From Syngnathus acus (Eukaryota > Chordata > Actinopteri > Syngnathiformes > Syngnathidae), in NCBI RefSeq assembly GCF_901709675.1, contig NC_051095.1, positions 3,967,956 to 4,031,955 on the forward strand: a DNA stretch of 64,000 bases. The letters are read 5' to 3'. Both the position numbers and the translations under genes were made by a program. Shown in pieces: positions 49,234 through 63,364 of this stretch (positions are counted from its first letter, which is position 1; each line of letters opens with the position of its first letter). Below the pieces are notes generated by a model that searched no databases, was not told the origin of the DNA, and saw only the letters and a list, made by a program, of their open reading frames with translations.

Positions 49234-52200
49234 GATCGATATCAAAACCTGTGTGCCAACCTCAATCTGACAATATCAAAACAATCACACCAATATTTTA
49301 AGTTTCATACGCTTCCTCTCCACGTGCTTGGGAGTTTTGGCGATGATACATAGCATTTATCTGATATGATTGTTTTAGACTGTCCCTGAGAATGTTCCTT
49401 GGGTGACTCATCGTATGTCGCAAGTGCAAGAGTCGTCCAGGTTGCCGTGGCTGCTTTAGAGCGCCTCGTTGTCGCAGTGTCAAAATGTATGTTTTGCGTA
49501 TGCAATTAATTAATCAACCCCGATAAAATCAGGTTGTTGTTTTTTTTTTTTTAAACATGCTTAGCTGGAAATGTGTAAAAGAGAGGTCAGTAGCTGGCCC
49601 TCGCGCCGCCGCCGCCGATTCCGCCGCCCCGCAACCCCCGCTGACATTTCCATGAACCGCCGCTTGATGTTCCTCAGATGACGAGGAGCGGGATGAAAGC
49701 GCAACTCCAAAAAGAAACAATCAAAATCTGCCGCGCAGATGTCTGGTGTGCGTGCGCGGCGACTGGAGGAAAATCGGCCCTCCCACCCCCACCCCCAGTT
49801 TTCTCCAGGATGAGACCAGAGCGCGCGTCCCCCGATGGGAGACAACGTGACATTGACAACGTGTGCGTAATTGGACGCATCTTAGGTGAAGGTGAAGCAC
49901 GAGAGGAAATCACGAGGACACATAATTAAGAACAAGCAAGGGGGGTGGGGCCTAAGGAGGCTTACCAATAAAATGTAATTAAAATGTTACAAAACTTTTA
50001 AAACTTGACAAAAGCAAATAAGCGTGCTTACATAAGCGTCCCAAATTCCTTCTCTGATGCAGTAATAGTAGAAAAAATTAGCCGACTAAGCTAATGGGAA
50101 GAAGTGAATCGGCCCACCTTTACCCGTTCCTTCTGCGGCCAAAGCATTCTAACGATTCATTTTTAACACAACAGACTCATTCAAATGTATGTGACCCAAG
50201 TAAATGTAGCTTCACTTGTCTAAAAAAACATCCGGAGCATTCCTTTAATTTTACCATGAAATGACTCACTGCATGACAGGAAGGTGAAAGAATGAACACT
50301 TGAAAAAAACAAAAAAAACTACTTACATGTGATCCAGCCTGGAAGTCCAGCCAAGTAGAACAGGCTGACGGGAATCACTCACTTCCTGCACGTCACCACC
50401 TGTAGCCGCGAGAGAAACAAGAAATCGTCTCACACACAAACAGGTAATGAACATCCCAAAAACGGCCGATATTCATCTTCGGCTTTCCTCGCCTTGTTCT
50501 TCTTGTTTTGCTATTGTTCAGGGAAGTGTAACACAACAAAAACGATGCTCGGTGCTGTAACCCCAGCGAGTGAGCAAAACGTAAAAAAAAAAAAATCAAG
50601 AGCACTGTATTTTATACAAACATAGTAAAGGAGTCTGGTTTGTGTGAGTGTTAAAGTGTGAGCCGTGGCCTATAGCAGCTTCTTGACCGTGTTTTTATTT
50701 TCTATTTGTGTTTGTCTTGTTTGTTAAATGGTGACTGGGGGTCTTCTTGCCCACTAGCGAGAGCGTTAGCTCTTACTCAACCCTGCCCCCTCCTCCTCAA
50801 AAGCGGCGGTGTATCTGAATCTCGCTCATCAGAAACTTAAAAAACTGATTACGTCGTATCGGTTTGACACGGAGCAGAAGACGATGTGACGTTTGTCTTT
50901 GGCAAACAGAAGCCAGGAGTGCGTCTCGGCACAGGAAGAGTGGGGGGGGTTTATGAAGCTCTGGACCTTTCCCTGACCCTCCCCCAGCAGTTCCTTGAAC
51001 ACATTCTGCTCTCCACCGCCGCCGCCGCCATAAAAACGCTTTCCACACAACTTTTTCCCAGCCGCCGAAATTCATATGCGTGCCCCCTCGCCAACCTTCC
51101 TAACTGGACCTTCCCTCCTTCCCGTTTGAGCTCCCCCTTTCATGGTCCCGCTCGGTCTGTCATCCAACCGTACGTGCGCCTCGCCTGCCTTTTTCCTACT
51201 CTCCGCATACGTCGTTCCAGCTGGCGGGCGCAACCGCCGCGGCGAGCCAGCGGCCGCTCGCGATTTGTAAAGCAGAGACGGCGGCGGGCCCTGACACGGG
51301 ATGATTTCATAGTCTAGTGAAAGGAAGGGGGGGGGGATACGGCAGATATATTGTGAAGACGACACAGGGCCAAGAAAGTAAAGCTCCAGCCGTGTCCCGA
51401 GTTGATTAAAAGATCAAGCCAGGACGCCCCCTCGTGACACGAATAAGCGCTCCCGGAAGCGGCCAAACCGTTTGCGCCGCACGACACGGACTCTGGCTAG
51501 AGTCTCCGGCTTTTCGGTGGTCGCTACGCTAACGCAGGAGCAGAAAGCAAAAATCTCACGCTGGCGAGCGCGAAGCAGCCGCGTGTGGAGGCGACGACAG
51601 CGTCGGAAAAGAAAAATCATACTTTAATTGCCGGTCGATAACCTTCGGAAGTCGATAACGTCTACCTCCGAGTCAGACGGATGAGGTGATAAAGAGCAGT
51701 GGGCCCGCGGCGGTGCCGTGTGGGAACAGCCGTAAAACAAGGCCTTGGACACGCTCCTGACAGCAAACACTGCTATTAAAACGTAGCTTACAGGTGCGTG
51801 TGTGTTCAAGGAAACTTGCAAATGAGATTAAGAGGAGAAAGTCTTGCCATGTGTGCGTGCGTGTGTGTGAGTGTGTGTGGCTGTAAAAGCCTATACAAGG
51901 TGCCAACGGCTCTGACCCTTCACCTCTTTTCAATGTTGCTATATGTCGGAATGCGTATTAGCAGGATTTGGTGTTCCGGTGCCCCCGAGGGTGTGTGTGT
52001 GTGTGTGTGTGTGTGTGACCTCAGACATGTGTTGGTGTTAACTGGCACCACGAAGCCTGGAGGGGATCATTAGTGGGCTCTACACGCTTTCTTTACTGTA
52101 CATAGCGGGAGGCGCTTTGCACACCAACACACTGTGTGTGCGTGTGTGTCCGCATCAAAACGTCCCGACCGTGGCGACGCCAAGATGGCGGCCTGAGCGC

Positions 52201-52762
52201 TGCCCCCCCGCAAGCATCCCATTAAAGGTCCTAGAAGGACCATAAACATGCATCAGCGTCAACACGGATGTTTGTTTGGGTTACCTGCCGCGATGGGGGG
52301 TGATTTTTTTTTTTTAATATAGTAAATCGACTGGCAATGCTTGGCGGAGGTAAAGAAGACGAAGGTGACGAGGGACGCCCCGAGAGGAGGGAGGCTAAGC
52401 TTGTGGGCCCTTCCAAACACACTCACCAACTTCTTGGGGAAGTTTTAAGTGGTCCCTTTTGTCTGCCGTCATGGTTCCCTTCCCTCCTTTTCTGCCCGTC
52501 CTTTCTTCGGGCCTTTTAACAGTAACCAGAGAGGCCAAGAACAACGCTGGGACACAGCGGGAGACGGGGAGGGTGAGTGGGGGACACCGAGGGCGGAGAC
52601 AGGGGAGACAGCGAGGCGCTTAAAGGGAGCTCGGAGATAAGAACTGTCTCCACGCTGTAAGAGAATCCCGTCTTCCTTTTCCCCTTCTGTTTTCAGATAA
52701 GAGAAAGAGCAGGTTTATCTGCGTCTCTCTGTGTGTGCATCTCTGTGTGTGTGTGTATGTGT

Positions 52763-52766
<4 letters not shown>
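49234..52766. other. intergenic, no gene seen
   Basis: Includes a copy of the AACGAGGCGCTCTAAA motif on the minus strand near 49454-49471 and GT-rich tracts at 51855-51880 and 51992-52017. No exon could be supported on either strand. Confidence 0.5.

Positions 52767-52830
<64 letters not shown>
52767..52830. repeat. (TG)32 microsatellite
   Basis: Thirty-two uninterrupted TG units, with further GT-rich sequence from 52730. Confidence 0.95.
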
Positions 52831-52832
<2 letters not shown>

Positions 52833-54889
52833 GGCGCACCAGACAGCTTTCTCAGACCCTTGATGCCGATCATCCACCATTCATCCATTCACAACTGTGT
52901 GTGGTACACGGATCGGGGTCGAGGAAAAGGCTGGCCCCGTCTGATGCAACCCGCTGTGGAAACTAAGCAACTGCTGCGGACGTTATGCCCCTCCCCCCTC
53001 AACACCTTCCTTAGCATGAGGTTACACGTTAGCCAAATCAGGTGACAGCCAGTCTTGACGTGTCGGCGCTTTAATCATTATTATTGCAAAAACAGGTGGA
53101 TGCACAGGTTCGTTCTTCTCTGAGCAGTTCCTGGTTGTGCTTGTCAATCTACGTCACTGCCATAGATAGAGTTTTAGAGCGCCTCGTTGTCTCGCCTTCT
53201 GTTTTGTTAAACACTCAAAATTGGCAGGTTCGTTAACAACATTCGTCTCTGTGATACATCAAATTTATAAGACATTTACGGTATTTTCACTTTACAGGGA
53301 CTATAAGTGAAATTGGATGACAACTATTGCTTTTCTTGACTCATACACAGCCAAAGTTGTTTTTAATGAGTGGCGGGCGATGGAAATAAATGGTCGTGAA
53401 GATCGTTCCCGCTCGCAGCCTCGAGAGCGGTTGCTAAAGCAGCGAGCGGGGGACACGCGTCAGTGCAAGAAGAGGCGCTACGCTTCATTTGATGGCTCGC
53501 GGCCTCCCAATCAAGAGCGCGACGCCTCTCATTAGCCCGTCTGCAACCCTCGGCCATTTCCTCCGACGGGCCCCGTGAAAACAAGGCGAGCGAGCGCGCG
53601 CCTTTCGCACCCTGTCACTCACGCCCCTTCTGATGGATGGCCCGGCGGGCCCGTGCAAACATTCCCTGTTGGTTTTGAGGTGCGCGCGGCACCTGCTCGG
53701 CGCGGTGATTAAACGGCGACATTTACGGGCGAGAGTTAGAAAAACTGAGGAGTGAGGATTCGCCACCGCTTAATGATTTCACCATGACGGGTCGTGAAAC
53801 GCTGCCATCTCATGAAAGGCAAGAAACCCGAGCCCCTCCTATCGTCCGCTCGCTCGCCCCCGTCCTTTCTCCGGGTCTCCGTTGACGGCGCTCAATGCTA
53901 TCAGCGGCGCGTAATGCCCGCCATTACATCGCGACTCTTTGTCCGGCTTATCGGGCCGCATCGGGGCTTTGCTTGAGTTTCCATTCTGCGAGCGACATAA
54001 GTGGAACGGAGCCGTCCAGGATGAGAAGACAGAACTTCTGGGTCGTCAACTTCCAGCCACAAGCCGACGTGTTGCGTCATGTCCCGAGAGGGAAGACAGA
54101 TGGCGCTCATGAAACCATCAAAGCCGGAGTTTGAACGGAACCGAGCGTTGTTGTTTACGAGATGTCGCCTGGAATATTTTGTGCTTTGGCTGATTTATAA
54201 AGATGCCCCACAGACCGAGTTGCCCACAATTACGCCGACTGAGCGGAGGTTTTGGTGGCTTCCTCAAAGAAGGGGCAGACAAACCATTTTGAGGAGGAGG
54301 GGAGGGGGGGGGGCGGTCGACCATGTGAGAGGTTGAAAAGATCCCCCCCCATCCCACCCACTGACAGATCCTTACAATCCTTTTCCAAACCATTTGCCGA
54401 TGTTCCCCCCACGAATTCATCTTGCCAGTTCCCATGGTAACGCAAGGCAGCAGCGCATCTTTGAAGCGCGTGCCATCCAATAACGAGCCCACTTCGCTAA
54501 CAGGTCTGATTGATACCGCCGGCCAGCGCGACCCTCGGCGCGTTGCCGCGGGAACGGCCGACAACAAACAGGCCGCTGATTGGGGAAGTTGTCAAAACAA
54601 AGAGCGCCGCCGCCATCAAACACTCCTGCTCGGACACGTCACAGCTCCCCAAAACGTCTGCGTGCTGGCGTGGAGTGAAGCACGCTGGGAAATATTGAGA
54701 GTCATCTTGAGGCCCTTGGCTCTGCAAACGCCTGATGAGTTTTGAATGGCCTCTTGTTCCCGGAGAAATCTGCGGTCGTGGCATACGGGAGTCGGCGAGG
54801 ACGAAGAAGAGGAGGAGGAGGAGGGTGGTGGTGGTAGTGGTGGCGGCTGCTCTACCAGGAAGCAACGAATCTTCGCTAAAAAGTCAACG
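52831..54889. other. intergenic, no gene seen
   Basis: Mostly GC-moderate unique-looking sequence. One minus-strand copy of the AACGAGGCGCTCTAAA motif lies near 53172-53189. A purine-rich GAGGAG/GGTGGT block at 54800-54846 gives a spurious acidic/glycine open frame. Confidence 0.45.
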
Positions 54890-54990
54890 AAAAATCCCCG
54901 CGCAGTGATTAGGGAGTCGGGAATGATGGACGATTTCGAACGCAGTCTCGTTCATCATTCCGACTCGCTAATCACTACGCAGGGATTTTT
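54890..54990. repeat. 101-bp foldback (inverted repeat, 44/43-nt arms, 14-nt loop)
   Basis: The left arm 54890-54933 and the reverse complement of the right arm 54948-54990 agree at 39 of 44 positions, with four substitutions and one single-base gap. The arms begin and end AAAAATCCC/GGGATTTTT. It could be a solo MITE or a hairpin RNA gene; nothing identifies the family. Confidence 0.8.
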
Positions 54991-55033
54991 ACAAGTTCTT
55001 CTGACCATGACTGCGGCAACGTGGAATAAAAAG

Positions 55034-55410
55034 AGTTGGGTCAAAAATAACCCAAATTTGCTCCAAAAGGGACTGACCAAAATTTTTGGGGTTATTGATT
55101 TAATGCAAAATGTCTGTCAAAAGCAACCTGACTTTTGAGGTTAAACGAATATCCCAAAAAAGTTGGGTCGGCCCATTATTGACGCAAATTGGGGTTACTT
55201 TTGACCAAACTGTTTTTAGAGTGTCAACCATGATGCTGAAGATGATTTTTTTTCTTTGGGGGTTATTTATTGAACTCAAAACGTCTCCTAAAAAATTGGG
55301 TTAAACGAATAACCCACAAAACAACCCAACTTGGATCACCCAAAAAATTGTGCCGGACAATTATTGACCCAATTTGAGTTATTTTTGACCAAACCGTTTT
55401 AATTTTGCAA
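55034..55410. mobile_element. TTGGGT/ACCCAA-rich MITE-like repeat, two partial units
   Basis: Words such as GTTGGGTCAAAAATAACCCAA, TTGGGTTAAACGAATAACCCA and ATTATTGACCCAATTTGAGTT recur. The block around 55173-55216 (CATTATTGACGCAAATTGGGG...TTTTGACCAAACTGTTTT) is repeated with changes at 55358-55400. Short TTGGGT/ACCCAA palindromes throughout match a common non-autonomous fish repeat type. No coding capacity. Confidence 0.55.
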
Positions 55411-58400
55411 ATTGAACTTTATGAAGTGCGTTTAGAAGGGTGGAAACCGTATGCAATCATTGTTTTTGAGGACACCTGACCTTATAGGGGATAACCTAAC
55501 AAAATGGCGCCCGCCCTCTTTCCCAACGTGGCTTCGGATGCCACGCTGACTCATGTCTTGTGGGCAACCAGGCCTCGGGTCCCGCTTGACCATTTGACAC
55601 ACGTCCAAGAAGGACAGTGTAATTACACCTCTATCTACGCTTCTATTTATATGAGATGGACGGTTGCCTAGGCGACCGTCAGGATCACAACCCCCCCCCC
55701 CCCCTTCCGTGCGCAGGAGCGTCATCGTGCATGAACATGCTCGGCGAGGGCGCGCTACACAGGAGCTGACGGCTGCTGGATTCGCAAATGTGTGTACGTG
55801 AGTGATACATCTCAATCAAGTGAATGGAAAGAGTGAAAGTGCTGACCTGACACGGGGTGGGAGCGTAGCGTGGCACGTCCTCCCCACGTGGGAACGACTC
55901 AAAAGGAACATGTGGATCCTGTTGGGAGACAAGAGGGGTGGGGAGGGGGGGCATAAACACTTTTGCCAAAGTTTTGTTTTGCGCGCGTCTGTCTGATGTT
56001 GATTTTCACCGCGACCAAGACGGAGGAAATGAAAGAGGAGAGGACCGAGCGGGAGGAGACGGACAAAGAGGACACGATTGAGGTCGTTGGTTAGGTCACA
56101 TGACATCAGTGAGGTATCAAAAGAGGTCAAAGAATCAAGTTGAGCCTTCCTTTATGAAACCTTTGAATGCAGCTATTGAACGCCCCCCCCCTTCCGCCCT
56201 TCCCCGAGGCTCAAACGAATCATTAGCATTCCGCGTGAGACTCCAACAAGCCCGTTCGGGAGGAAATGAGAACTTTCGTCTTTCATATTTGACATTTTCC
56301 AAGCTGCCGTTGAAGCTCGGAGTGATGAAGTGATTTGGATGGTGAACTCTTCGTCTTAATCCAGGTGGGAAGACGAGGAGGCGGCCTGTCCAAAATCATG
56401 TTTGCTCTCGCGACTTTCATCTCAGAGTTCTTTTCTCATTTCCTCGCGCATTCCTCCCTCTCCTCCGTCCAAGGCTGCGGGGCCAAGGCGCTCGCTCCTT
56501 CCTGCGCCGCCGCGGACAACAAATGGACTCAATCATCAAGCGTGACGCTCGCATGCCGGAGACCAACGTCCGGCGTTTGACGGCATCTGCCGCCAGACGC
56601 TGGGCCGCGCGCTCGACGTCCTTCGTCGCGAGGTCATTCGGAGTTTAGCGCTGCGCGCTGAGAAAGAGCCCAAAAGTGTGGGAAAGGTTTGAAAACAGAA
56701 AACCAAATGGCAATAAAATTCAACATTGTGAGAACGAGGAACTCACACACGCTAAATCGCCGTTTGTGGTGAGCCCCGAAGAATTAGACTTCTTCTGTCA
56801 TGACTGTGTGTGTGTGTGTGTGTGTGTGCGTGGACACAAAACACCAGCAGCATGCGACCATGAATGATGACCAACGTTAATCACAAACATATTTCCACAT
56901 GTGCGCGGAAGACACAACAGGCCGCGCCTCTCTCCTTTGCTACGCGAGCGAAGCGTCCGCAGGAGGGAAAGCAAAGATGGGAAGATAGCAGGCGTGACAT
57001 GACATCATCGCGTTTGGAATTGATTCACTCGTGTTACCTTGACTTCAATCTTGGGGGGGGGGAGAAAAAAAACGGAAAATCGTATTTATCTCTATCTATG
57101 GTCTGAGCGCAAAATCGGCAAATAGGTGAGTAATGGAATAACAAAAGATTGTTTCTGATTAAGCAAATTTGTGAATTCTTATTTGCACGCAAGTCAGGCC
57201 CGGACCATGTCCACAAGTCACATGACCTGGCCAAAGAAAACGCCACTTGCTTCGTTGTCGCCCATTAACCTTTGCCGACACGCCGCTGATGTCACCGCAG
57301 CGTTGCGACCCCCGAGGAGCGAGCTCGGCGCGCCCAAAAGTGTCCCCCCCCCCCTCGGCGCGTCTGTCTGCAGCGTCCATCCATCATACGGTGACGGCAC
57401 TTAGTCGCCATGGCGGCCGGTGAGTGAGCGGGACTTTTGGAGTCATAAAAAGATGATGTCATATTTGGACTTGAGCGGCAAAACAAATAGATTTCAATCC
57501 AGCGATGCGTCACGAATGTACACCCGGCTTTTTACGCGACGCTCTTTCATTTACGACGGCAATAAAAAATATTGATTAGCTGAGCATTAGCGAGTCACTA
57601 AATCCCCCTCTCAGCACCTTTGACCCTCGCCGCAGCCGTAAAGTAGCACCTTATTATTACAAGTTGGGCGCGTCACGTCCCTCCTCCTGCGCTTTCATCA
57701 TCGGGTTCCAAGCCGGCGGGAGGCCTGCGTGCGCTTTTCACATCAGCCCGACAAGACGAACAAATCACTTTGGAAAAAAGGTGCTAAACTGAACATCACA
57801 CACCCACGCACACAAAAGCCCGCTTCCTGCGCCATCCTGTTCTCCGTCGCCATTGTACAGTACAATGTGGCGTCTGTGCGAAGGCGCAGGTACAGTAACG
57901 CCACCTCCATATGGCTCCCATTCCTCGCAGGAAGAAAGACTATATTGTTGGTGGCCTGTAAAAAATTAACTGGGCGCGCTCTTGAAAGTGTAACAAAAGC
58001 GCCGCCCCTGCCGCTTAACGTGGTCTGGAGGACTCCTTTCACCTGGATGTCGATGCCAGTGGACCAAAAATGAAGGCGACAAACGCGACGTTTACACCGA
58101 ACTCGTGGAACGTTTCAAATATGTTTATGATTGCCTAATAATAGCTTAAACTAGTTATAGTGTGATACGAACACTGAGTGGGACACAGACTCCCTCTAGT
58201 GGTATGCAAATGTATTACCTAATTCTATAGTTGGACCATTTGTGTGCTATTGTAAAAGTTCAAATGTTAAATACAGTTTAGTTGTATGTTATGCACGCTA
58301 TAAATAAAGTTATATTGTATTGGAAGTAGGGATGAGAAAGCGCAGGATCTGTATGAGTTCCTCGAGGAGTAATTTTGTCATTGTGTTAAAACTTTACATA

Positions 58401-61400
58401 TCAGAAGTCTGACAATGCTAGCTACTACGATTTTTATTTTTAACAAATGCACATTAAACAGAAAAATAAGGCGAGTCATTTTTTTTTTACCGTCTTTGTG
58501 ATTGTCATTTGAATAGAAGTGCTTTTACTCTAGTTTAACACACACATATTTAACCTGCCTCCTTTAATTGGCCGAGAGCTCTGATTGGCTCCTGGACCAC
58601 TGCCAAAGACCACTGAGAGGCCTGTGTGCCACATCAAAGATACATGTGTGTGTGTGTGGGTGCATGTGGGTACTTCAAGGTGACCACACACACACTACGT
58701 TTACTATTAAACCTTTTTAACGTGTGGTTGTGTGTGTAGGGGTCTTGACACTTACAGTGGGGGGGACATCGAAGTCACAATGGTCCTTGTAGTCTTACAG
58801 CTGCTGTGCCTAAACACACACACACACACACACACACACTAAAGTCAGTTATAAAAAAATGCAGACGAGCAAATTAAAAGAAAAGTGCAGTGAACAGGAA
58901 ATGGCATCATGGCGCTGGCGGCTTTCCCAACTCTTTGAGGCGCCGTTATGGCTCCAAACATTTAGGCTGAGTTGGGAATCACTCCCTATCCGCTATATAT
59001 ACAGTGCCCTATAGAATGAGTTTGCCATGTAGTAGTGCTGTTGGAATGTTTAGTGAGTATGGGTTATCCTCGATATAGTGCCTTCAATGTATCCCACAAT
59101 GCATCATGACAGTCCAAGCATGAATGACACCCAGGGCGAGACATTCTTGGCTTGTTTAAAATATACATTCGCCATTCTTGCAGCAATTTCTCCCTGTCCG
59201 GTCTCACATCATGCATATTGCCAGAAACCGCCAATGCAATCAGCGGTCACTACAAAAGCAATATATCACATGATCCATTGCACTGATGCATTGTTGGTTG
59301 ATTTTTAACACAGGACACAATCATGCCTTGTGGCTCTTAAAATCTTTGATAAATTTATCACGTCACAGCACTGGTCCTAAAGTTTGTCTAGTATTTATGA
59401 CAAAAGGCTAACGTTGATCTGCTATGTTACAATTATGCAAAAGCAAGTAGTGTTCCAAAACAATTTTCAATTTGTTCAGAGGAAAAAATACTTATAGAGC
59501 GTGTCATTTAAAAACTACAATCTAAAACTTCATTTGTTTATTATTGCCTAATTCATCAACTTCAAGTCTACTGCACTGAATTTTTTTTTTTTTTAAAGTT
59601 TCACTTTTGTATTTGAGACATCACAGATACAGTAATCGACAAGTTAAAAGCCATACATCACCTGAAACGTAACGGCGTCTTGTTCGTATTTTTAATTATT
59701 CTAACTTCGAACAAACGTCACGGCTGCGTCACGTGAAGTGATTAAGCCCGCAAACGGAGGCGAAACATTTCGCTTTTTCTTGATGTAAAACTCGTAAAAC
59801 ACAAACAAACTTCGTTCTTCTTTCTGAAGATCTAAATAATTTTGTCATGCTTGGATATACGTAACAATTTTTGCTTACCTGTCGGAAAGTGTTTCCCCCA
59901 CAAAAATTAATTACGTTTCTTCTTCGGTTTACATGACTAATGGAAGTAACACAACGAAGGCAAGCATGCGCCCTCTAGCGGTGATTCTCTGTATAGCAGT
60001 TGTAGGAAGTCGGGGGGGCGCATTCTCACCAGGAAAATGTACGTGACAAACAACGATGAGTGTTTTTAATGACTCACTTTTACAGAGCAATCATCACAGC
60101 ACGACACAAAGTTTACAACACAGCTAAGATTGTGCAAGTGTGAACACACAATGACCGACATATGCACATTAAATTTCCTTTTTTTTTTTTTAGGTAAATA
60201 CTCATTTAAATTACTCATTAAATGTAATTACTGATTGGAATTGCGAATGGTGTTTCAGCACATTACTTTGAGTTAAAGACTCCGGTTAAGAGTACTGATT
60301 CAGCTCCTTACTAAAGTAAAAACAGAAAATAGACTTTGAAGATTTTAAAAAATAGATGTATTTTGACGGAGTAGAATTTCTTTTTTTTTTTCAATTTTCA
60401 AATGTAAGCCGTAAAAGTAAAAAGTGTTGAGCTAGATTTAGCCAGTAACAACAGTACTAATATTGTTACATTCCACCATTGCCTGTGTGTGTACGTGTGT
60501 GAAAGAAAAAAGGTTCCAGCTCCCACAGCCGTGGTGACTGTGCTGCCGTTTAATTGGTTGGAAAATCATGAAAAGCAGGATGCTTTTAGTCACCTTGCGT
60601 GACTTCCTGTCCCACGCAGGAAGTTGACCTGTGTGTTTGACATTCTCTTCATTTGCAGCAGTTTTCTTTTAAAAGTCCCTTCAGAATAAAGCCGTCCCCG
60701 GCTTGATTGTTCCATAACCGGCGTCAAAGGGGCGAAGGTCAGGACATGGGAAATTTCCAGGATTGCGGTATCTATTTTTTTTTTTTTGTGAGGGGAGGTG
60801 GTGGGGGCAGGATGGAGTCAGTGGCGTCACTCCTGTGATCTTTATTTAGCGGGCATTCTTGAAGTCTGGGGTTCGGGATGACCCAGAGGAAGAGGTGAGT
60901 GAGGCGCAGCGGCGGGCCCGGGCCACGCTCTGACTTCACGCCGCAACAATCCCGTGATTAACAATCTTGTTAAATTATACAGCTTTTTCCCAGCAAGCAT
61001 TCCTGTCCGCCATTTAACACCAAGACTGAGAGGAACACGGCGTGGAAAATGCTGGATAACAGGAAACAAATAACACCCGTTCATCAGACAAGTTGCGAAC
61101 TGGCGCTGAAATGACACTTTTATAAGGAGTTGAATGAGTACGCATACTTTTACCCAAGTATTTTTGGACATAAGTATCTGTATTTTTCCTTTAGTTCAGA
61201 ATGTGAATACCAGCCCTGCTAATAATGCAGGTACAGATGTTTGACTTCTCTGAAACACATCTGCGTGATGTCTCATCGTTTTTGTTGGCTGATGTCATCA
61301 TGCGTTATTCGACGCTGACATCGCTACCTTGCGTTTTTACGAGCCGCAAACGTTTGATGTTGCCGGCCTTCTCACGTGTTCGAGGTGAGAAGCAAACAAC

Positions 61401-62496
61401 GAACGCTCGCCCGCAGCCATTTTCCGCCACATCTGGTCGAGGTTGACCCATCCATTGCGGATTTGAGTGAACGAGATTGAAATGAGAGAAGGAACGCTGA
61501 TAATGAGCGGTTGACTTGAATGTTTAAGGTTCCTAAAACGGAACCCAGAGGGACACCAACATGGATTTTTTTGATTTTTTTTATCGTGAGCGATATGTTC
61601 CTGAACTGGGGAAAATCTGCAAAATAATAGATCAATAAAAAAACGTTTTAAAAAAGGGTTTTACAAAATCTGGAGGCCATTTCAGCACTTAAAACAAAAT
61701 AATTTTTTCATGAATCGATACTATTGGTCTGTCCCCACGTTCTGTTATTTTTACACATTATTAAACATTGTAAAAAATAGCTTGGGAAAGAATCTATTAA
61801 CTCTCCCGGACACTCGGTTTGATGAATTTCTTCCTCACACCACAAAGCCGTGCTGTATTATGTCTCAAGATTTAAAGTCTGGGTTTTACGTAAGCTAAGC
61901 TAGTTTTGTTAAAAACTTGGTGCAAAATTGCTCTAGAGGCAAATTTCCGCCATGACAAGTTGATACCTTTGCAATAAAAATCATTGGGGCCTCCTAAAAG
62001 CGAACCACGGGTCAGTGTCAAGCCCCATCTGTGTACCTTTTAACACACAGGGAAAAAACTTTGACGGGCAATATAAAAGGAAAACACACAAGTTCATAGG
62101 TGAAAAGACAAAGCGAGGAGGACGAGGAGGCGAGACGACATCGCGGAGGAGGAAGCGGGTGAAGGTCGACAAAAAAGGGAGCCAAGTCGGATCCCCGCCG
62201 CAGCCCACCCACACCGCGCAACACACACACACACACAGACTGCGGTCGGCGGTTCACCTGCAGTTCACGATGACCATAACAAGGCCCCGAGGACGAGGGC
62301 GAAACCCAAGACGAGACAAGGACGAGGCGAGCGGCCGAGGATGAGGCCGGATGCGGTAACGCCAGGCATGGAGAGGAAAGGCGAGGCGGGAAGGCTCATT
62401 TGGAGCGCCGGGAGCTCCGGACACAAATCACTCCTGAAAGTTTGGCGGCGAGTTCACAACCAGGTCAGAACAGGAGCCAGTGCTGTCGAGTCAACC
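55411..62496. other. intergenic between cyp26b1 and dysf, no gene seen
   Basis: Contains a C-run at 55690-55703, GT/CA tracts at 56806-56829 and 58811-58840, and AT-rich blocks at 58330-58480 and 59330-59700. Reverse transcriptase-like words occur near 61535-61565 on the minus strand. No exon with consistent splice signals was found. Confidence 0.45.
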
Positions 62497-62502
62497 TTTA
62501 TT
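62497..62502 (-). terminator. dysf: probable poly(A) signal of dysf
   Basis: AATAAA on the minus strand, 863 bp beyond the dysf stop codon. Another AATAAA lies at 60841-60846, so the 3'UTR could be longer. Confidence 0.45.
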
Positions 62503-63364
62503 GATAATACAGCTAAAACAAAAACCTGGAGACAAACTGCACAAAAAGTTCAGGATACCTGGCTGCATGCACCTAAAATCATCTATGCAGGTGAACTTAA
62601 TCCGACTAGTTTGACACGTCAAATTAAATGCACATTACAGCTCAATTTGCCATTTAGTTTTTTGTGAGCGGTAGCTTCAAGAAGCCTCAAGGCACGTGAG
62701 ATAAGTTTGCATAAATGAGTGCAACGGAGCGAGTGAAAGGAAGAGGAAGAACTAACAAGCGACACCGGGTTTGGGCCTGGCACGTCGGCACGGTACCAAA
62801 AGTCTTTCCAATGTTTGAGCACTCAATGGGACTTTTGTTTACAAGGCTCGCTCGCTCGCTCTTTGCCGGCGGGCTGACTAAGTCAACTTTTCCACTCGGG
62901 TCGAGTTCGCAGACTAACTTTTCCATCGGTGGCTTGATCCACCTTTGCTGCTGCTGATGATGATGCCGACGGAAGCGATGAAGATGAGAAAAAGAAGCAT
63001 CTGAGGGCAAGAGGAGGAGGAAACGAGGATCTGAAAATTCGGCACGAACGCAGCGGCGCTCGCGACGGGCGTTCAAAGAGAATAACGAGCCCGTTTGGAG
63101 CGTTTCCTCCTCGCCGCAGCGAAACGAGTCGGAGGCGTCACAGCGGGCGTTCGCAACATCAGAATCCATCTCCGATTCGGTGGCAGCCGTTCAGCATCTG
63201 CTGGCTGCTCTTCCTCCGCCCGCCTCGCTGCGTGAGCGCACATGAGAGGAACGCATGAAACAGAAAGAAAGATGAGAGACGCCACGAGGGAGACGGGCGT
63301 GACGCAGACGAGACGAGCGCGCGTCACGACTCGTGCCTTCTGATGGGGAGAATTCTCGCCGGGG

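Noticed and set aside
54746-55138. 130-codon plus-strand frame with an acidic run and glycine run
   Set aside because: It runs from GAGGAG/GGTGGT simple repeats through the foldback and into the TTGGGT repeat. No conserved protein.
61535-61570. Minus-strand reading HVGVPLGSVLGTL, possible reverse transcriptase relic
   Set aside because: Only about ten codons resemble the family and no YADD block follows. Too short to call an element.
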